Counted from the first letter of the stretch, positions 32,237-49,389 are shown. The stretch is DNA of 64,000 nucleotides from Xestospongia bergquistia (GCA_963965975.1 OZ014423.1:248001-312000), one strand, 5' to 3'. Notes: generated by a model not told the origin, from the letters alone. Program-made: numbers and translations.

Positions 32237-35200
32237 CTAAGGTGAACTGTCATTAGTATTAGTTGGATAGAGACTACTGTAGGGAGGTGGAGGTCGTTCT
32301 GGACGAGGAGGTGGTACTGTCCCTATAGTATGGCTTCGTGGTTTTGTAATTGGAGGAGGTCTCTCAGGTCGTTTGGGTTTAGCATTAGGAAGAGGTGGAC
32401 GTGAAGGTTTAAGAGATGGTTTTACTGCTTCAGATGTGGGTTGTCCATTCTTTGGTGGAGGTCTTGAAGGACGTAATGGTTTTGGGCGTGGTTGATCTGA
32501 CTCAAGGGGTAGAGTTAATTGAGGTCTAGATTGAGGAGGGTCCTCTTCATTATCAGGAGTGGATGAAGTGCTATGTTCTTCACCAGTATCAGGTGACATA
32601 ATGTCACTGACATTGGAATGATTAGATGTTTCTAAACTGTTTAGTTCTGGAGGCTGTGTATGTCTGGGGGGACGTAATGGCTTGGGGCGTATCTGTTCTA
32701 ACTGATGGGGTTGTGGTGATTGATTTAATTGAGAATTAGATTGAGGGGTGTTCTCATCTTCCTCATCATCAGGAGTGGAAGAAGTACTCTGTTCCAAATC
32801 ATCTTTATTTGTATCATGTGACACGATATCAGTGGGAACTATATCACTTGGTATTAACTCATTGTCATCTATAACCATATTAAGAAGTCATTGATATCCT
32901 AACTCTATACAACTGACCTTCTTCAAGTTCTTCAGCTGCAAAAATTAATTCCTCTTCAGTTACATTATCTTCATTTTGTTCAATACTTGTAGTGCTAAGC
33001 TCAGCAGCTGTAAACATTCTCAAATTATCTCCACCTAATCCATCACCAACTGATCTTAGCTTAACATCAACTGATACATTGTCCACCTAAAGTGGGTGGA
33101 GTCACAAATAATCATTGGTATAGACGTATGTACTTCTTGTCCTGTAAAAGCTACAGCTCTTAATGCTGACTGGGAATTTTTAAAAGTGATAAGTGTCACT
33201 TCATCGGTCACCCTAAAAAGAAGAATGAAATAAATTAACATGTTATAATAAAGTTACCTGACTAAAACAATGTCACCATATTGTTGGAAAACCTTTACTA
33301 ATTGGATAGTATTAAGAGAGTTGTAAGCCACACCCACTGGCGTCACAATTACAGTAGCATCAGCAGGTCCCATTTGTTCAGCAACTTCACTTCTCACTCT
33401 CTCTCTCTCCTTCTCATCAATACGAAATACATCAATTTCCAATAATGCTACTACTGGACGATGATCAGAGGTTTTAAGCTCTGCTCTCCCATAATGTAGC
33501 AAAGATCCAGGATGCCACCAACTCAAATTAGGCGATCCACTAGTAAGCTCTCGTTCATACACTTTCTGAGCATTATTTGGGTGCCAGCCATATTCTCCTG
33601 GAAGAGAGAGAGATAACAAACTTATAAACACGTTTCTTCTTTTACCTGTAGTATCCTCTCCTTTCTCTTCATCTCTTACACGAGCCAACATTTGTTGATC
33701 TGATGGAGGTAAGAATGATTTCCGACGCCATAGTATTCTATCACACCAAGCAGGTACCCGACATTTCTCACTTGTATCATAATCATCACTAAATTCATCA
33801 TATTTATAAGTGGGAGCAAACGATAACTTTCCTTCAGCAAAACCTTGAAAAACCTATTAAAAATAGGTCATGTGACAGTCATAAGATAATCACATGACAT
33901 TCACAGACACACCTTGCCAAGCTTGCTTTGTTTAGCTAACTGATCATGATGTATTAGTTTTTCCCAGTCTTGCTTTGTAATATAATCTTTAGCTAAAGTT
34001 GTTGGCAGATCAATACGATAGTTAAGATCACCACACCAAAATACATAATCATGACTCTCAATACTTTGATTCTATACACAAAAATAAAATATTATAAAAC
34101 TTGTGTGAACCTACTAATGGGAATTGGATACGACGATATATATCAGCAAAGTCTTGATTTCTTTCCAAAATTTTTGTTTGATGCGCAGCAAAATGACTGC
34201 ACACGAAACATAGTGATGTACTATGTAAGAGTAAACGAATAGCCACACCCCCTTTATTACCGGCTTTCCCACCAATACCTGTCTTGACCGCACTGACACC
34301 CACATCTCTACATAAGTGGGTGAGTTATGGGTGTGGTCATTTAAATATCTTACCTTATATATGGAATAAGATGTGGACGTACAAAAATATATAAGCACAC
34401 GCCCACTAATTGTTCTGCTGTTACTAGTGAATACTCTTCATCACGAGAAAGAACACGTTGAAGCTCCGCCCCCCACTGATGACGATTAGTTGAACTAAAT
34501 AAATGTAATATAAATCTTTTAATATGTAATTGTGTTAGTAACCTAGTAGACACAAGATTAGAAGCTGTCAGTCCAACGAGCTCTTGAAAACCAATTGCAT
34601 AGATATCAGCAGGGGCACGGTAATCATCAGGCTATTAAATAAACAGACATTTGAGTAAATGGACACATAGTTATACTTACTGCTATCTCAGCTTTCCCAG
34701 ACAAAATTGGAGCATCTAACAACCAGTCATCCATTGAATGATTTTTTAATGCTATACTTCTCATATGTTTTCCTCCATTAACATTCCATGTACCTATACA
34801 AACTCGTAGTTTCTCTCTTACTGTGTACTCCTGCCAACGATCAGTTAACCCTCGGCGAAGAGGTAATGGTGCTAATAATGGACAAATAATTAATATATGG
34901 ACAATTAGAGAAACCACAGTACCTAAAAGATCTGATGTAGACAACAATGCTCTTGTTTGCAGACCAATTTCTCCAACATAACCATTTAAAAGTAGAATAT
35001 CAATAGCTTCTTGTTTTAAACCGTCCATGAAATTATTAACAATTGTTCTCTGAACAGTACGTGCTCTATTTCTAATTAGTTCTACCTAATAACAAAAGAG
35101 ATCGAGGTAACCCCATCAATCAAAACTTACTTTAGAATTATTTTTTTTGCCCAATGCTCCTGTTCCTGCATATAGTTTACTAATAGTGTCACCATTTTGT

Positions 35201-36725
35201 TGCCAAAACCTCTGATAAAGCTGTTTAAATCGAGTCACTATACTCGCTTTAGTGGAGAGCTTTAAACCCTCTAATTGTTGCTCCAACATCTACAAGACAA
35301 GAGGATACATTTTGTATTTTAAATACAATTATAACATACCACTAAACCAAACATTGTCTGTGTAATGTTAGAACGATCCAAGCAATCCAAACAATTTAAT
35401 CTTAATGCACCAGTCTGACCCACTTCAATGACCCCATCCAACTCCAAAAAATATCTGCAATTATCAAGAAACATAGAACACTGTGGTAAAAGTATTGATT
35501 CGAGAGCTTCAGTATGACCAGGACGACAGTGTAGATGGTAATCAAAAGAGACATATTCAGCAGCACCTAGTAATTCCAGTCTTTCTAAATGTTCTATAAA
35601 AGCTTCTGAAAGAAGAGGCTCCATGTCACGATCTCCAAGTAGATCCACACAAAGTAATGGGCCATATTCTTTGAACAGCTTCTCAAAATGTCTACATTAA
35701 ATATATCTCACATGATAGTCACGTGACTAGTACACACCTTTCAAATGCCAGATGAGAGCAATGAAAACCACGAGACAGGCGAATCCTGTTTGTACCTGTT
35801 TGGATACCAGGTTGGTCCCAAAATACAGGTACCAACCCTCGTACTTGAACAAACGAAGCCACACCTCCATCCATATACAAAGCTTGTTCAGTCTCGACAA
35901 AATTTGCAACATTACCCTCATCATTAAGACCACGTACATTAAACCTGAAAACAGGACATTACTCCATTTACTAGCCACACCCACTTCTTACCTTGTACCA
36001 GCTCTTTCACACGAGACACGTGATATCAAACAAGCCTTTACTTGTTTATCTCCAGCATATGCAGTTTGTATTTGGACACTACCACATAATATGGGTATAA
36101 CCCACCGATTACAATCCACTCCAAATCTCTGTAGATAAACATACAAACTTCGATTCCTATAAAAAACATAACATATATTATATAATCTTTATATTATGAG
36201 ATGTTTACCAGCAGAACTGTAACTGTTCTTGTTTGTTAGCTTGTGCTCGTGATAACAATGAAAACGAAGGACTCTCTTCATTACAAACTGAGAAATAGAA
36301 CTGTCCTGAGGCTAACAGTTTTCCCATTGCTACCACACCCTCATGTTGATGAGGTGATGGATGAAGGGGGACCACTAGAGTATTTGTGATACGATAGACC
36401 TCAGTTTCCTGGATTTTGCCGACTTGAATACATCCCGTTACCATGACAATGTAACTCAATCTGGTGCCAACTTGAAGGACACCTAGGAATGCATAAGCTG
36501 AGTCAGCATCAGGATAATCTTTTCTGATGAGGTCTACTTCAGGTGGTGCTATAGTTAGATGTTGATAATATATAATATACTACAAGAAAAAATAGACTTA
36601 CTTAACACAGCTAGTGAGCCTGATTCAAAGAGTAGAGCTTCTTCTGGTATATATTTTGATTCTAATAGAACACTCCGTGTAGGACGCCATCTTCTTAGTA
36701 CTTTGATAGCTTTATTTAACACCAT
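32237..36725 (-). CDS. SYNJ: synaptojanin, dual polyphosphoinositide phosphatase
   Basis: Strips PI(4,5)P2 from endocytic vesicles so that the coat is released. The N-terminal Sac1 domain includes [18 protein letters not shown]-type sequence, [20 protein letters not shown] and the CX5R(T/S) active site [10 protein letters not shown]. The inositol 5-phosphatase domain follows: [89 protein letters not shown] and [16 protein letters not shown], with the catalytic WCGDLNYR and SDHRPV motifs intact. After that comes an RRM-like stretch and a proline-rich tail ([20 protein letters not shown]) that would bind SH3 proteins. The order is exactly that of animal synaptojanin. The start is ATG at 36723-36725 and the stop TAG at 32237-32239. 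Confidence 0.95.
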
Positions 36726-36948
36726 ATTTGTTTTTTGAATCTTCTCAGTCCTCGACTCTTGAGGATGAGAGTGGGAGTGTCTGATCAAATTTACGAGAAT
36801 ATACGGAAACATTCTGGAATTTATACAGAAATCAAAAGGAAATAATTTAATTACTAACCGTATACTATACTGACCACACCTTAAACCACGTGGAAGAAGT
36901 AAGCGAATATAGTCTACTTTTTATTTATAATATTTTATTGTTTCAGAA
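36726..36948. promoter_or_regulatory. bidirectional promoter, synaptojanin/MRPS22, with promoter repeat copy 2
   Basis: The 223 bases between the two start codons contain ATATACGGAAACATTCT ... TATACAGAAA ... CCGTATACTAT ... GACCACACCT (about 36792-36882), the second copy of the element near CNNM and UVSSA. Its ends TATACGG and CCGTATA are inverted repeats. An E-box CACGTG follows near 36888. A TTTCAG just before the MRPS22 ATG may be a 5' UTR splice acceptor. Confidence 0.6.
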
Positions 36949-38185
36949 ATGGCTCTCAGAATATGTCAAGGCTGTCGTTTGTCTCTTTTGAGAGCATATT
37001 GTAATATTCCTCCTATTGCTGTGTGTATTGATGACGAACATGTCAAGGCCTATCTCTCACAACTCACTGGAATGGACTTTGATAAAATCTTCAAAGAACG
37101 CAAAGAAGAACTGACTTTGCCACAATACCAACTTCTTACTGAAGCTCAATTAAGAAGGGTATTTAAATTTTAACCCATTAGTGATAGTTCACCTTTAACC
37201 CATAGGTATATGAAGAATCTGTGAAGGAGGCTCAGAAACTTTTAACTGCTCCTCCAATTGTACCAGAAAGAACAGAGAGAGGTCAAGAAATTGAAACTGA
37301 CCCTCAATTAGATGGATATGATGATGCTAAATGGGTCTTTACAGATATTTCAATGGGAGTTGATGACAAAGTATTGACCACACCCACATTGTTACTTAGT
37401 ACTGCACCCACTTTTATTAGGAGCGGTATATAGTGGTTCGTGAACCTACAGGAACATTACGTGAAGCAACATGGGAAGAAAGAGATAGACTGTGTCAATT
37501 ATACTTTCCAAAACCAGGCAGAAAGTTATGGTTACCAAAATTACTCACTGAAGACCACTTACCCTCAGTATTAAAACAAGGATATTATATTCATGCATTA
37601 GACTGTGTCTGTGCTCAATGTCAACCTGATTCTCCAGACTATATACGAGTAAGGACCTATTTTAGAATAAACTGATTGTTGTGTTGTAGCTATCCTAGAT
37701 CATAGCTGATCTAGATCACTGTATTAGCTTGCTATAGTAAGTACTATTTATTATATCTTTAGGTACATCATTCAGTTTATAAAGAGATTGACAGATGTCA
37801 GTTATATTCTGAACTCTATTCTACTCAACATTATAGTGGACTAGTATGGTATTTATTAAAACAGGATTCTTTAGAAGGTCTTCTAACATATACTATGACA
37901 GCACAAAGGTACTATGTACTCTATTCTTGTTTAGTATTAATTTATTATAATAGATTGGATGATGTAGAAACATTGATAAAACTTTATCTTTTAATGAAAC
38001 CTGAACATTTGAATAATCTTCCATCACCTTGTCCTACAGGTCTAGAATTAATACAAGTTAGTATATTATATTACTTCAGTTATAATCATTATTTCTATTA
38101 GGTATTTTGTGAGTATAAAAAATACTCAACTGTATTAGAACTAATTAGTGAAGCTCAAACTGAACCAGTTGAGTTATCTAATTAA
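36949..38185 (+). CDS. MRPS22: mitochondrial ribosomal protein mS22
   Basis: Small-subunit protein of the mitochondrial ribosome. The exons read MALRICQGCRLSLLRAYCNI (basic presequence), then TGMDFDKIFKERKEELTLPQ, YQLLTEAQLRR, the hallmark WVFTDISMG, VVREPTGTLREATWEERDRL, CQLYFPKPGRKLWLP, and PDSPDYIRVHHSVYKEID with GLVWYLLKQDSLEGLL. The order and spacing match human MRPS22 throughout. It ends SEAQTEPVELSN with TAA at 38183-38185. An intron near 37371 carries ACCACACCCAC close to its donor. Confidence 0.93.
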
Positions 38186-38298
38186 CACACATAATGAATT
38201 ATTTCTACATACATTATAATGAGTAGTGTCTTTATGATTTTGGTAAGTTCAGTTTTGAAGGTACTTTAGAAAACCTATTAAAGAAAAACATAATTAAT

Positions 38299-39129
38299 TT
38301 ACATTAAGAATGTGCTAGTGCTAGTCTCATTCCCAGACTTCTGTACATGGAGTTGGTCCAGGGATGAGTTTTTGCTATTACTGGCTTGCCTTTTCATAAT
38401 AAAACGTGGTTTTTCCTCTTTAAGTTGACTTGCACCAGCTATTTCTCGAGCTTTCATTGTGTGTTCAATTAACTTTTGTTTTTGTAACTCCTTTTTTTCC
38501 TATTGTATAGTAAATCAGTACTCCCTGTCGTTATGGTTACCAGTCCTACCTTTTGTCGTAATCTCTTCTCTTCTAGTCTATCGTTGTTACTTTTCACCCA
38601 CTCTTTCTGATAGTCCATAGCTAATATCTTCATTATACTAACTGGTTCATTAGGTCTACATAAAGGATACAATAACAGTATTAACTATTAGTATCTTACA
38701 ATGATGGTAACTTGGTCTTCTTTCTTTTATCTTTTGTTACAAGAGGAGGATACGTGGGTTTTCTATGTCTGAGACTTATAGAGGGTCCACGTGGTGGACA
38801 ATGAGGTCTCGTCTCATCAGGTATTGTCCATGTGAGAAGTGTGTGTTGTGGACGTGTAATGGGTAGTTTAGGAAGAGAGGGCAGAGCAGGAGGATAATGG
38901 TCAAACCAGTCTACCCAGGGATATGGAACTGGCTCAGTAGTTGTTCTCACAAATTCCTGATGCTTTAATAGATCTACGTAGATATAAAGTGGGCGGGGCT
39001 GGATTCAAAATTCTGCTTGTTCTTACCTTTTCTTCCACCTAATTTAGCTAATGTAACGTAGTCTAGTTCTTCTTCGTCAAATTTGTCAGTTGTTTCTTTC
39101 GTTTCCTTGAGTCTTGGACTCTCAGCCAT
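38299..39129 (-). CDS. C7orf57-like protein of unknown function
   Basis: A small gene reading MAESPRLKETKE, then ELDYVTLAKLGGRKDLLKHQ, PYPWVDWFDHYPPALPSLP, RPQHTLLTWTIPDETRPHC, MKILAMDYQKEWVKSNNDRL and a basic helical end (EKKELQKQKLIEHTMKAREI) up to STFLM-stop. The phrases YVxLAKxGGRxDLLKH, a following DW(Y/F)xHxxPP and a late YxxEW resemble, from memory, the vertebrate C7orf57 family, whose function is unknown. I see no enzymatic or membrane motifs. It shares a 110-base bidirectional promoter with inversin. The start is at 39127-39129 and the stop at 38299-38301. Confidence 0.6.
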
Positions 39130-39239
39130 AGTCGATCATTGAAGATTGCTCAGCTTGAAAGAAAGCTTTAACATGTCGTCAAGCATTAGTTGAAGGGTGG
39201 GGCTGGTTACCATGACAACGGTGTGGAGCCGTGGCGAAG
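39130..39239. promoter_or_regulatory. bidirectional promoter, C7orf57-like/inversin
   Basis: The 110 bases between divergent start codons contain GGTTACCATGACAACGG, with two overlapping RFX-like half-sites (GTTACCATGACAAC resembles the X-box GTNRCC-N-RGYAAC). RFX X-boxes are the classic control element of ciliary genes, fitting inversin. The match is my reading of a consensus. Confidence 0.6.
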
Positions 39240-42200
39240 ATGGTAAGTTGTCTTATTATAATATGTTAACAAGTGCTAATATGAAATGATGTATGTTGGG
39301 AACCTTGTAGGCTTCACAAGAGTTAGTACAAGGAACAGGAGAAGTGAGGGATTCATTTAAAGGCTTGTAAAAAAAACATTTTCTCTCATAGGGTGTGACC
39401 ACGAATGAACTGAATTTGGCTGCTTATAAAGGTGATAAGGAGCAATTAAATATTTTATTAAAAGAACATGGAGTAGATGAGCCAGATGAACAGGGTCGTA
39501 CTCCTTTGGTAATGTCTAATTGTTATAAATAGTTCATACAACTACCTCATTCTAGATGTACGCTGCTATGGCAAATCAAGTGACTACTGTTGAATTTTTA
39601 ATAAAGAAAAATGCATTGATTACTGCCCAAGATCACATTGGACAGACGTCTCTACATTTTTCAGCAGCCAATGTATGTCAACTATTACATTACTGCTCTT
39701 ATCATATTTCTCATCTTAGAACTGTTATGAGAGTTTGAAGGTTCTAGTTCGAAGTGCTGCTGATGTACGTATACAAGATACCGAAGGACGGACTCCTCTA
39801 CATCTTTCCTCTGCACAGTCTAATATAAGAGTAGGTCCCTTCTCGTTATTGTTATAATTAAATTTCATGTTTTAGTGTCTGGACTTGCTTATTCGTAAAC
39901 TACGTTCAAGTGAATTGAATGATGGAGATAACGAGAAAGTGGGTGTGGTCATATCTGTTATTTATAATTACTTTTTTTATAGATGACTGCATTACATTGG
40001 TGTGCCTATAACAATAATGCTGAAGGTGTCAAGAAATTGCTTCAATCTGTGAGCCTCATCATTCCATTCATCTATCATTAATCTCTATAGGGTGCTGATG
40101 TAGTAGTTACAGATATAGAAGGAAAGACAGCCTTACATTGGACTGCAAATAACAGTGACGATAGCACTATCAAGATATTTCTAGTGAGATACCATCAACT
40201 ACTACCTTTTAGATAACCTTGTCTTAACAGGAGAAGACACCAACTGCTATAAATCACAAAGACAATGATGAAAGAACTGTCCTTCATTCAGCAGTAGCTG
40301 CTGGGAATGTACCGGTGATTGTAGCATTGGTAAGTACGAGTGGGATACCTCGATTGACTCTCTGTATTTAGTTAGCAGCATCTACTACACGTTGTGATGT
40401 GTGTGCTGTTGATAAAGATTTCCGTACTCCTTTACATTGGGCAGCTGTTCTTGGTTTATCTCAAATAGTTGGTATCTTAATGGAAAATGGAGCTGATCCT
40501 CTTGCCACTGATGCTATCGGAGCCACAGCATTACGCTATGCTGTAAGTTACTGAAGTCAATATTGTCATTAAATAATGTCTATCTTTTTACATCCAGGCT
40601 CAGAAAGATCACGAAGTAAGTACATCTTAGTAGAACTTTGTGTATATTGGTTTTATAGGAGACTGTTGAAGCATTGCTTAGTTTTGAGCAGACGAAGGAC
40701 ATACCTGATAATGAAGGTCGTACAGGATTAATGTGGGCAGCTGAAAGAGGTAACTATAATGTTGTGAAAAAAATGATTGAGAGAAAAATCGATGTTAATG
40801 TTCAAGATATGAATGGAGCCACAGGTTAGAGGTTCACTATAGAAAGTGTTTATGTAGTATATTTTAGCTCTACATCTAGCTGCTTATACTGGACAGTCTG
40901 AGATATGTCAGCTTTTAATTCAGGTCAGTTAAAATGGGTGGAGTCAAGTGCCATAACTACCACATCTTTTTATAGCATGGTGCTGATGTGAATATTATTG
41001 ATAACAATGGATATAGTCCAATATTTCGAGCATGTGAACGAGGACATAGTGAGGTTGTATTGACACTTCTTCAACATGGTGGCCGAGTAGAGTTGCTTGA
41101 TGGAGATGGACGAACTTGTCTGCACTGGGCAGCATCTGGTGGCTATGATTTTATCATTACTACTCTCCTCCACAATGGTTTACCAGTGAATGCTCTAGAT
41201 GATGGAGGGTAAAATATGAAAACCCCTTTAATTATCATATTATTTGTTCTTTGTAGACATTCTGCTTTACATTGTGCAGCATTTGCTGGTTCCTTAGCAT
41301 GCTGTACTGAACTCATTAATTCTGATATCAATTTTAATCAACCTGATAATGAAGGGGTTACTCCTCTTCATTGGGCATGTGCTGGTGGTAATATACCATG
41401 TGTCCAATTTCTTCTTAGCGTTGGTGCTAATCCTAACGCTATGGATGCCACACCCCAACGATTAACACCACTAGATTATGCTATATTAGAGGAGCATCAT
41501 GACTTGGCCCAGTTACTTGTAGAACAAGGAGCACTCACTATTTCCAGCATACAAGAACTAGCTGCTACTATGATACAAAAAATAATACGAGGATATCTGA
41601 CAAGAAAAAAGATGGCTCTTCAACAGCCTAAAGAGAGCACTGATGGTGTGGTTAGTCCTGAACCCTCGGCAGAAGACAAGGAACAAGTCAGTCAAATCAG
41701 TGAAGTCTCCTTGACTGCTCACCGGAGAAAGTAGGTCGTTGTATCCCCAGATATTAATGATATTGTATTGTGTATAGAGATTTGGAATTGCAGTTAGCTC
41801 AAGCTGAACAGCAAGCTCGTGTGTGGCCCTTGCAAAGTGCATCATCAGTAAATATATTATAGTATTAATAGTTTATGATTATATAACTTATTATAGAGAG
41901 CCTTACAAAGTGAACTAGCACAAAAAGACAAGCAAAGAATTAGTTTGCATCGACAAAAAATTAAAGCTGCTCTCATAATCCAATTAGTATGGCGCAAGTA
42001 ATATGTTTGTTACTTAACTAGATTATTACTTGTTATCCTTATAAGGTATAAGAGAAAGAAGCAATTATTAGAAATTGAAGAGGCTAAAAGAAAAGCTAGA
42101 CAACAACTGGTAATTAGTCTTTTATGACAGGGGCCTTCTCATAGCCACACCCTTTAGGGATTAGATCATTGGCGACAGGAGATAGCTGCCTTAGTGATCC

Positions 42201-42613
42201 AGTTAGCTTGGAGACAATACCAACGTAGGAAATTATTACATTATGCTCTTAGAAGAAAAAAGATATTGCATCAGTGGACACCAAGGTATAGTATTGATCA
42301 GTTGTCTATTATTTTATTTATTCTTTATCAGTGTTCTAGCTGCTAAGCAACGCCTTTTAGTTGAGAAAGTTTATGGTAAGCCACACCCCTTCATTAAAAT
42401 AATTATATTTATTGGTTTTTATAGGACAAGAATTGAAAGTGGTTCAATACGAGCCTCCAAAACCACGCCCCATGGTCCGTCCGGCCTATCTTGAGCTTGT
42501 TCCTTCACCAGCTGGTATGTAAAATATTATTATTATTATTTTTACATTTTTATTATATTTTAGCTCTTTCCTTTAACTTTGCTGTCTACCAATATCAACA
42601 TTCCTTAGCATGA
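39240..42613 (+). CDS. INVS: inversin (nephrocystin-2)
   Basis: Ankyrin-repeat scaffold of the proximal primary cilium and Wnt/planar-polarity signalling. About fifteen ankyrin repeats run in the family's order: LNLAAYKGDKEQLNILLKEH, GRTPLMYAAMANQVTTVEFL, MTALHWCAYNNNAEGVKKLL, GKTALHWTANNSDD, RTPLHWAAVLGLSQIV, GYSPIFRACERGHSEVVLTL, and the diagnostic last repeat QRLTPLDYAILEEHHDLAQL with VEQGALTISSIQELAA. The latter corresponds to human TPLDYALLGERHEVIQ...EHGALSIAAIQDIAA. IQ motifs follow (MIQKIIRGYLTRKK and more, e.g. IQLAWRQYQRRK). The first coding exon contributes just the ATG at 39240-39242, with donor GTAAGT directly after it. One donor (39939) is made of GTGGGTGTGG. Confidence 0.93.
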
Positions 42614-42769
42614 CTCCACCCATTTATTAATTATTAATATTACAATTTTATTAGTTTTAGTGTGCTCACGTGATATAAATGCTAAAAGTTATTATAAATT
42701 ATAACACGGTTTATTGTTACTTATTTTTAAAAGGTCGCAGCGTGGTATAACGAGGTGAAATTAACAAGT

Positions 42770-46352
<3,583 letters not shown>

Positions 46353-46452
46353 TCAATATTAAATTACTTTTTAATAACTTTAATAATTTCTCAATGATTT
46401 TTTTAAGTTTACAATTTACCGTCAGGTCTTAATTAAATAAATAAAATGTTTA

Positions 46453-49303
46453 TTATCGTTCTAAAACTGACAAGAAAGCTTCTCTACTTAATTCAATGTT
46501 ACCAATTCTCTTCAGTTTTTTCTTTCCTTCACGCTGTTTTCTTAAAAGCTTCATCTTTCTAGTAATATCACCACCATACTAATGATAAAGTGTACATTAA
46601 TTTTAGAGTAAACTTTTAAAACCTACACATTTTGCTGTGACATCTTTCCTTAATGCTTTCACACTTTTAAAAAAACAATAAATATCAACTCAATTATAAC
46701 ACATACGTTTCCCTAGCGATGACACGGCCACTCACAGCTGCTTGTATTGCTACTTCATATAACTGTCTACACATGTACAAGTACATATGATAATATTGAA
46801 CAACCAATGTACCTGTGTATAGTGTCCTTTAATTGTCTACAAATTGACTTTCCAATGTTGTAAGCTTTATCAGTATGTACTATACATGATAATGCATCAA
46901 CAGATTGACCATTGAGGAGAATGTCCAACTATTATGTTATAGTTGAAATGGATAAGAAGATTGTGTGTGATACCTTCACAAGATTGGCTGGTTGATAGCC
47001 TGCGTCTTCATAATCAAAGCTATATAAGAAACGAAATGTGTTAAAATCGATGTATCTATTTTATTGTAACTGTCCATTCTTCTATATCATTTGTCCATTA
47101 CTGATACCTGGCATAGCCGGATGAAAGACTCTTGACTTGATCGAAAAAGTCTACCACTACTTCACTGAGAGGTAAATGATACTTTAACAAGACCCGAGAA
47201 CTATCTAAATACACCAACCTCTCTTGAATACCACGACGACTCTAATAATAATAATAATAATAATAGGGATTGTCCCTTTTCTAGCCAGCTGTACCTGACA
47301 CAGCTGTAACATCTTCCCAAGATACTTGTCAGGAAAGATCAGTGTTCCTTTCACTTTTGGTTCTTGTAATTCTTTTACTTTGTGTTTATCAGGAAACTAT
47401 CACCATGGCAACAATAATACATGTACATGTCATGATGTGTCTTTACGTACATCTGAAGGATTTAAAATGAGGCGTAGCTCTCCTTCATTTGTTAATGCTA
47501 AATGTGGATGAATAGTACAAGAATAGATGTATAGCACAAGAATGGATGTATAGTCATCACCTTGATAAGGCACACTGGGTGTGGTCACTAATACTGACGC
47601 ATTGAACTCCTACAATTAACTATAATATAATTATATTAATTAATTATTGTCACCTCTTCAAGACGCTGAGTAAAGACATCCATATGTAATAATCCTAAAA
47701 ACCCTACTCTCCATCCTTGACCGAGAGCATTACTAGAATCAGGTTTTACAATGACACTGCTATCATTAAGAATAAGTCTTTCAAGAGATGAACGAAGATT
47801 GGGATATTCTGACTGATCCATTGGATAAATACCAGCAAATACCTGTCATGTGATGATATAAATGCTAACAGTTATTATTACTGACCATTGGTTTAGCTGG
47901 ACGGAAGCCTGGTAATGCTTGAACCTCAGAAGAGGTGTGGCTAAATGTATCTCCAATGTGTGCTTCGCTACTTGATCTCATCCCAAGGATTACGTAACCA
48001 ACTTGACCTGTTGACCTATTAATACACTTGATTTGGGCGTGGCTATAAATAAGACTTACAACATTGTTTGAGGAACTTGGACAGGTTGAAGTATTCCTAA
48101 TTCAGCTACCTCATATTTACGTCCAGTATGAGAAGAACACACCACGTCTCCTATAATAGTGTCCAAATATACAGTATATCTTATCATGTACTAACCTCGT
48201 TGGATACTACCATCAACTATGGTTACCAAACAGACCACACCCCTGTATTGATCATACCAGCTATCAAATAGGAGCATCCTCAAAGGTCCCTCAACACAAC
48301 CTGAAGGACTAGGGACTTGATCAATTAGTGAGTTTAATAAATAGTCACTGCCAGTTCCTAATTTAGCAGACACCTAATAAAATATGTATCCATTCTACGA
48401 CTATCCATCCATTTAACAAAACCTGAAGAACTTTGTCTTTTTCAAATCCAAAAGCTGATTTCATTTGTTCCAATGTACTTTGTATATCAGCTTTTGGTAG
48501 ATCAATCTGTTGACAAATGATCAATAAAATATTCCTAATTATTTCATAATTATACTTTATTAATTACAGGGACAACCTTTAAACCAGCTTCATAAGCTAG
48601 CATAAAATTTGCTACTGTTTGCGCTTGCACACCCTATATATAATAATAAGTTATAATAAATTATAATAACTAAGTAGGTAAACTAACTTGTTGAGCATCT
48701 ACTAATAATACAACACCATCACAAGCAGAGAGAGAGCGAGACACTTCATAACTAAAGTCAACATGACCCTATTATAATCACTTGTTATCACTATATTATA
48801 ATGGGACACTATGTACTGGTGTGTCAATGAGGTTTAACATGTATTGCTGTATAGGACTTATTGAGGATTGCTTTGTATAAAACATAGTTGCTGTTTGAGC
48901 CTTTACTGTAATTCCTCTTTCTCTTTCAACTGGTAATCGATCAAGTAACTGTTGGTTATTTGGACTGGCCGGTACAATACCTATGCAATTAAATGGGTGT
49001 GGTTAATATACATGTACATGCATATTATTACCAGTCACTTCTAGTAATCGATCAGCCAATGTGCTCTTCCCATGATCCACATGAGCTACAATGCTGAAAT
49101 TTCTAATCCTCTCTATAGGCCATTCCCCTATCTATTAGAGAGTAACATACCATACTGTAATTAATTATTGCATTTATTGGTAAAAATAAAATATTAAATG
49201 TAGCACTTTATTCGCTGACTTGTGTTACAAATGTCCTTAAATTTACTGGAAAACTACAACATTCATAGCTCTTTCTTAAAGGTACTGATAATAATCGAAT
49301 CAT
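46453..49303 (-). CDS. GUF1: mitochondrial translation factor GUF1 (LepA/EF4)
   Basis: GTPase that acts on stalled mitochondrial ribosomes. Exon 1 encodes a mitochondrial presequence ([19 protein letters not shown]). Exon 2 carries the P-loop GTPase motifs [20 protein letters not shown]. Later exons give [16 protein letters not shown] (switch I), [40 protein letters not shown] with NKIDLPKAD, then [57 protein letters not shown] and the LepA-specific end [20 protein letters not shown]. The G-domain His of VDHGK is present. The start is ATG at 49301-49303 and the stop TAA at 46453-46455. It lies 86 bases head-to-head from FHIP2. Confidence 0.95.
47240..47262. repeat. (AAT)n microsatellite in a GUF1 intron
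   Basis: An uninterrupted TAA/AAT trinucleotide run of about seven to eight units in a short intron between GUF1 exons. Confidence 0.8.
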
Positions 49304-49389
49304 TATTCTGCATAAGAGTAGGTGGAGTAACGTCACAATTGTAATTTTAACCCTTTGCAAACTAAGTTTTAAGCATCAAAAAGACAAAT

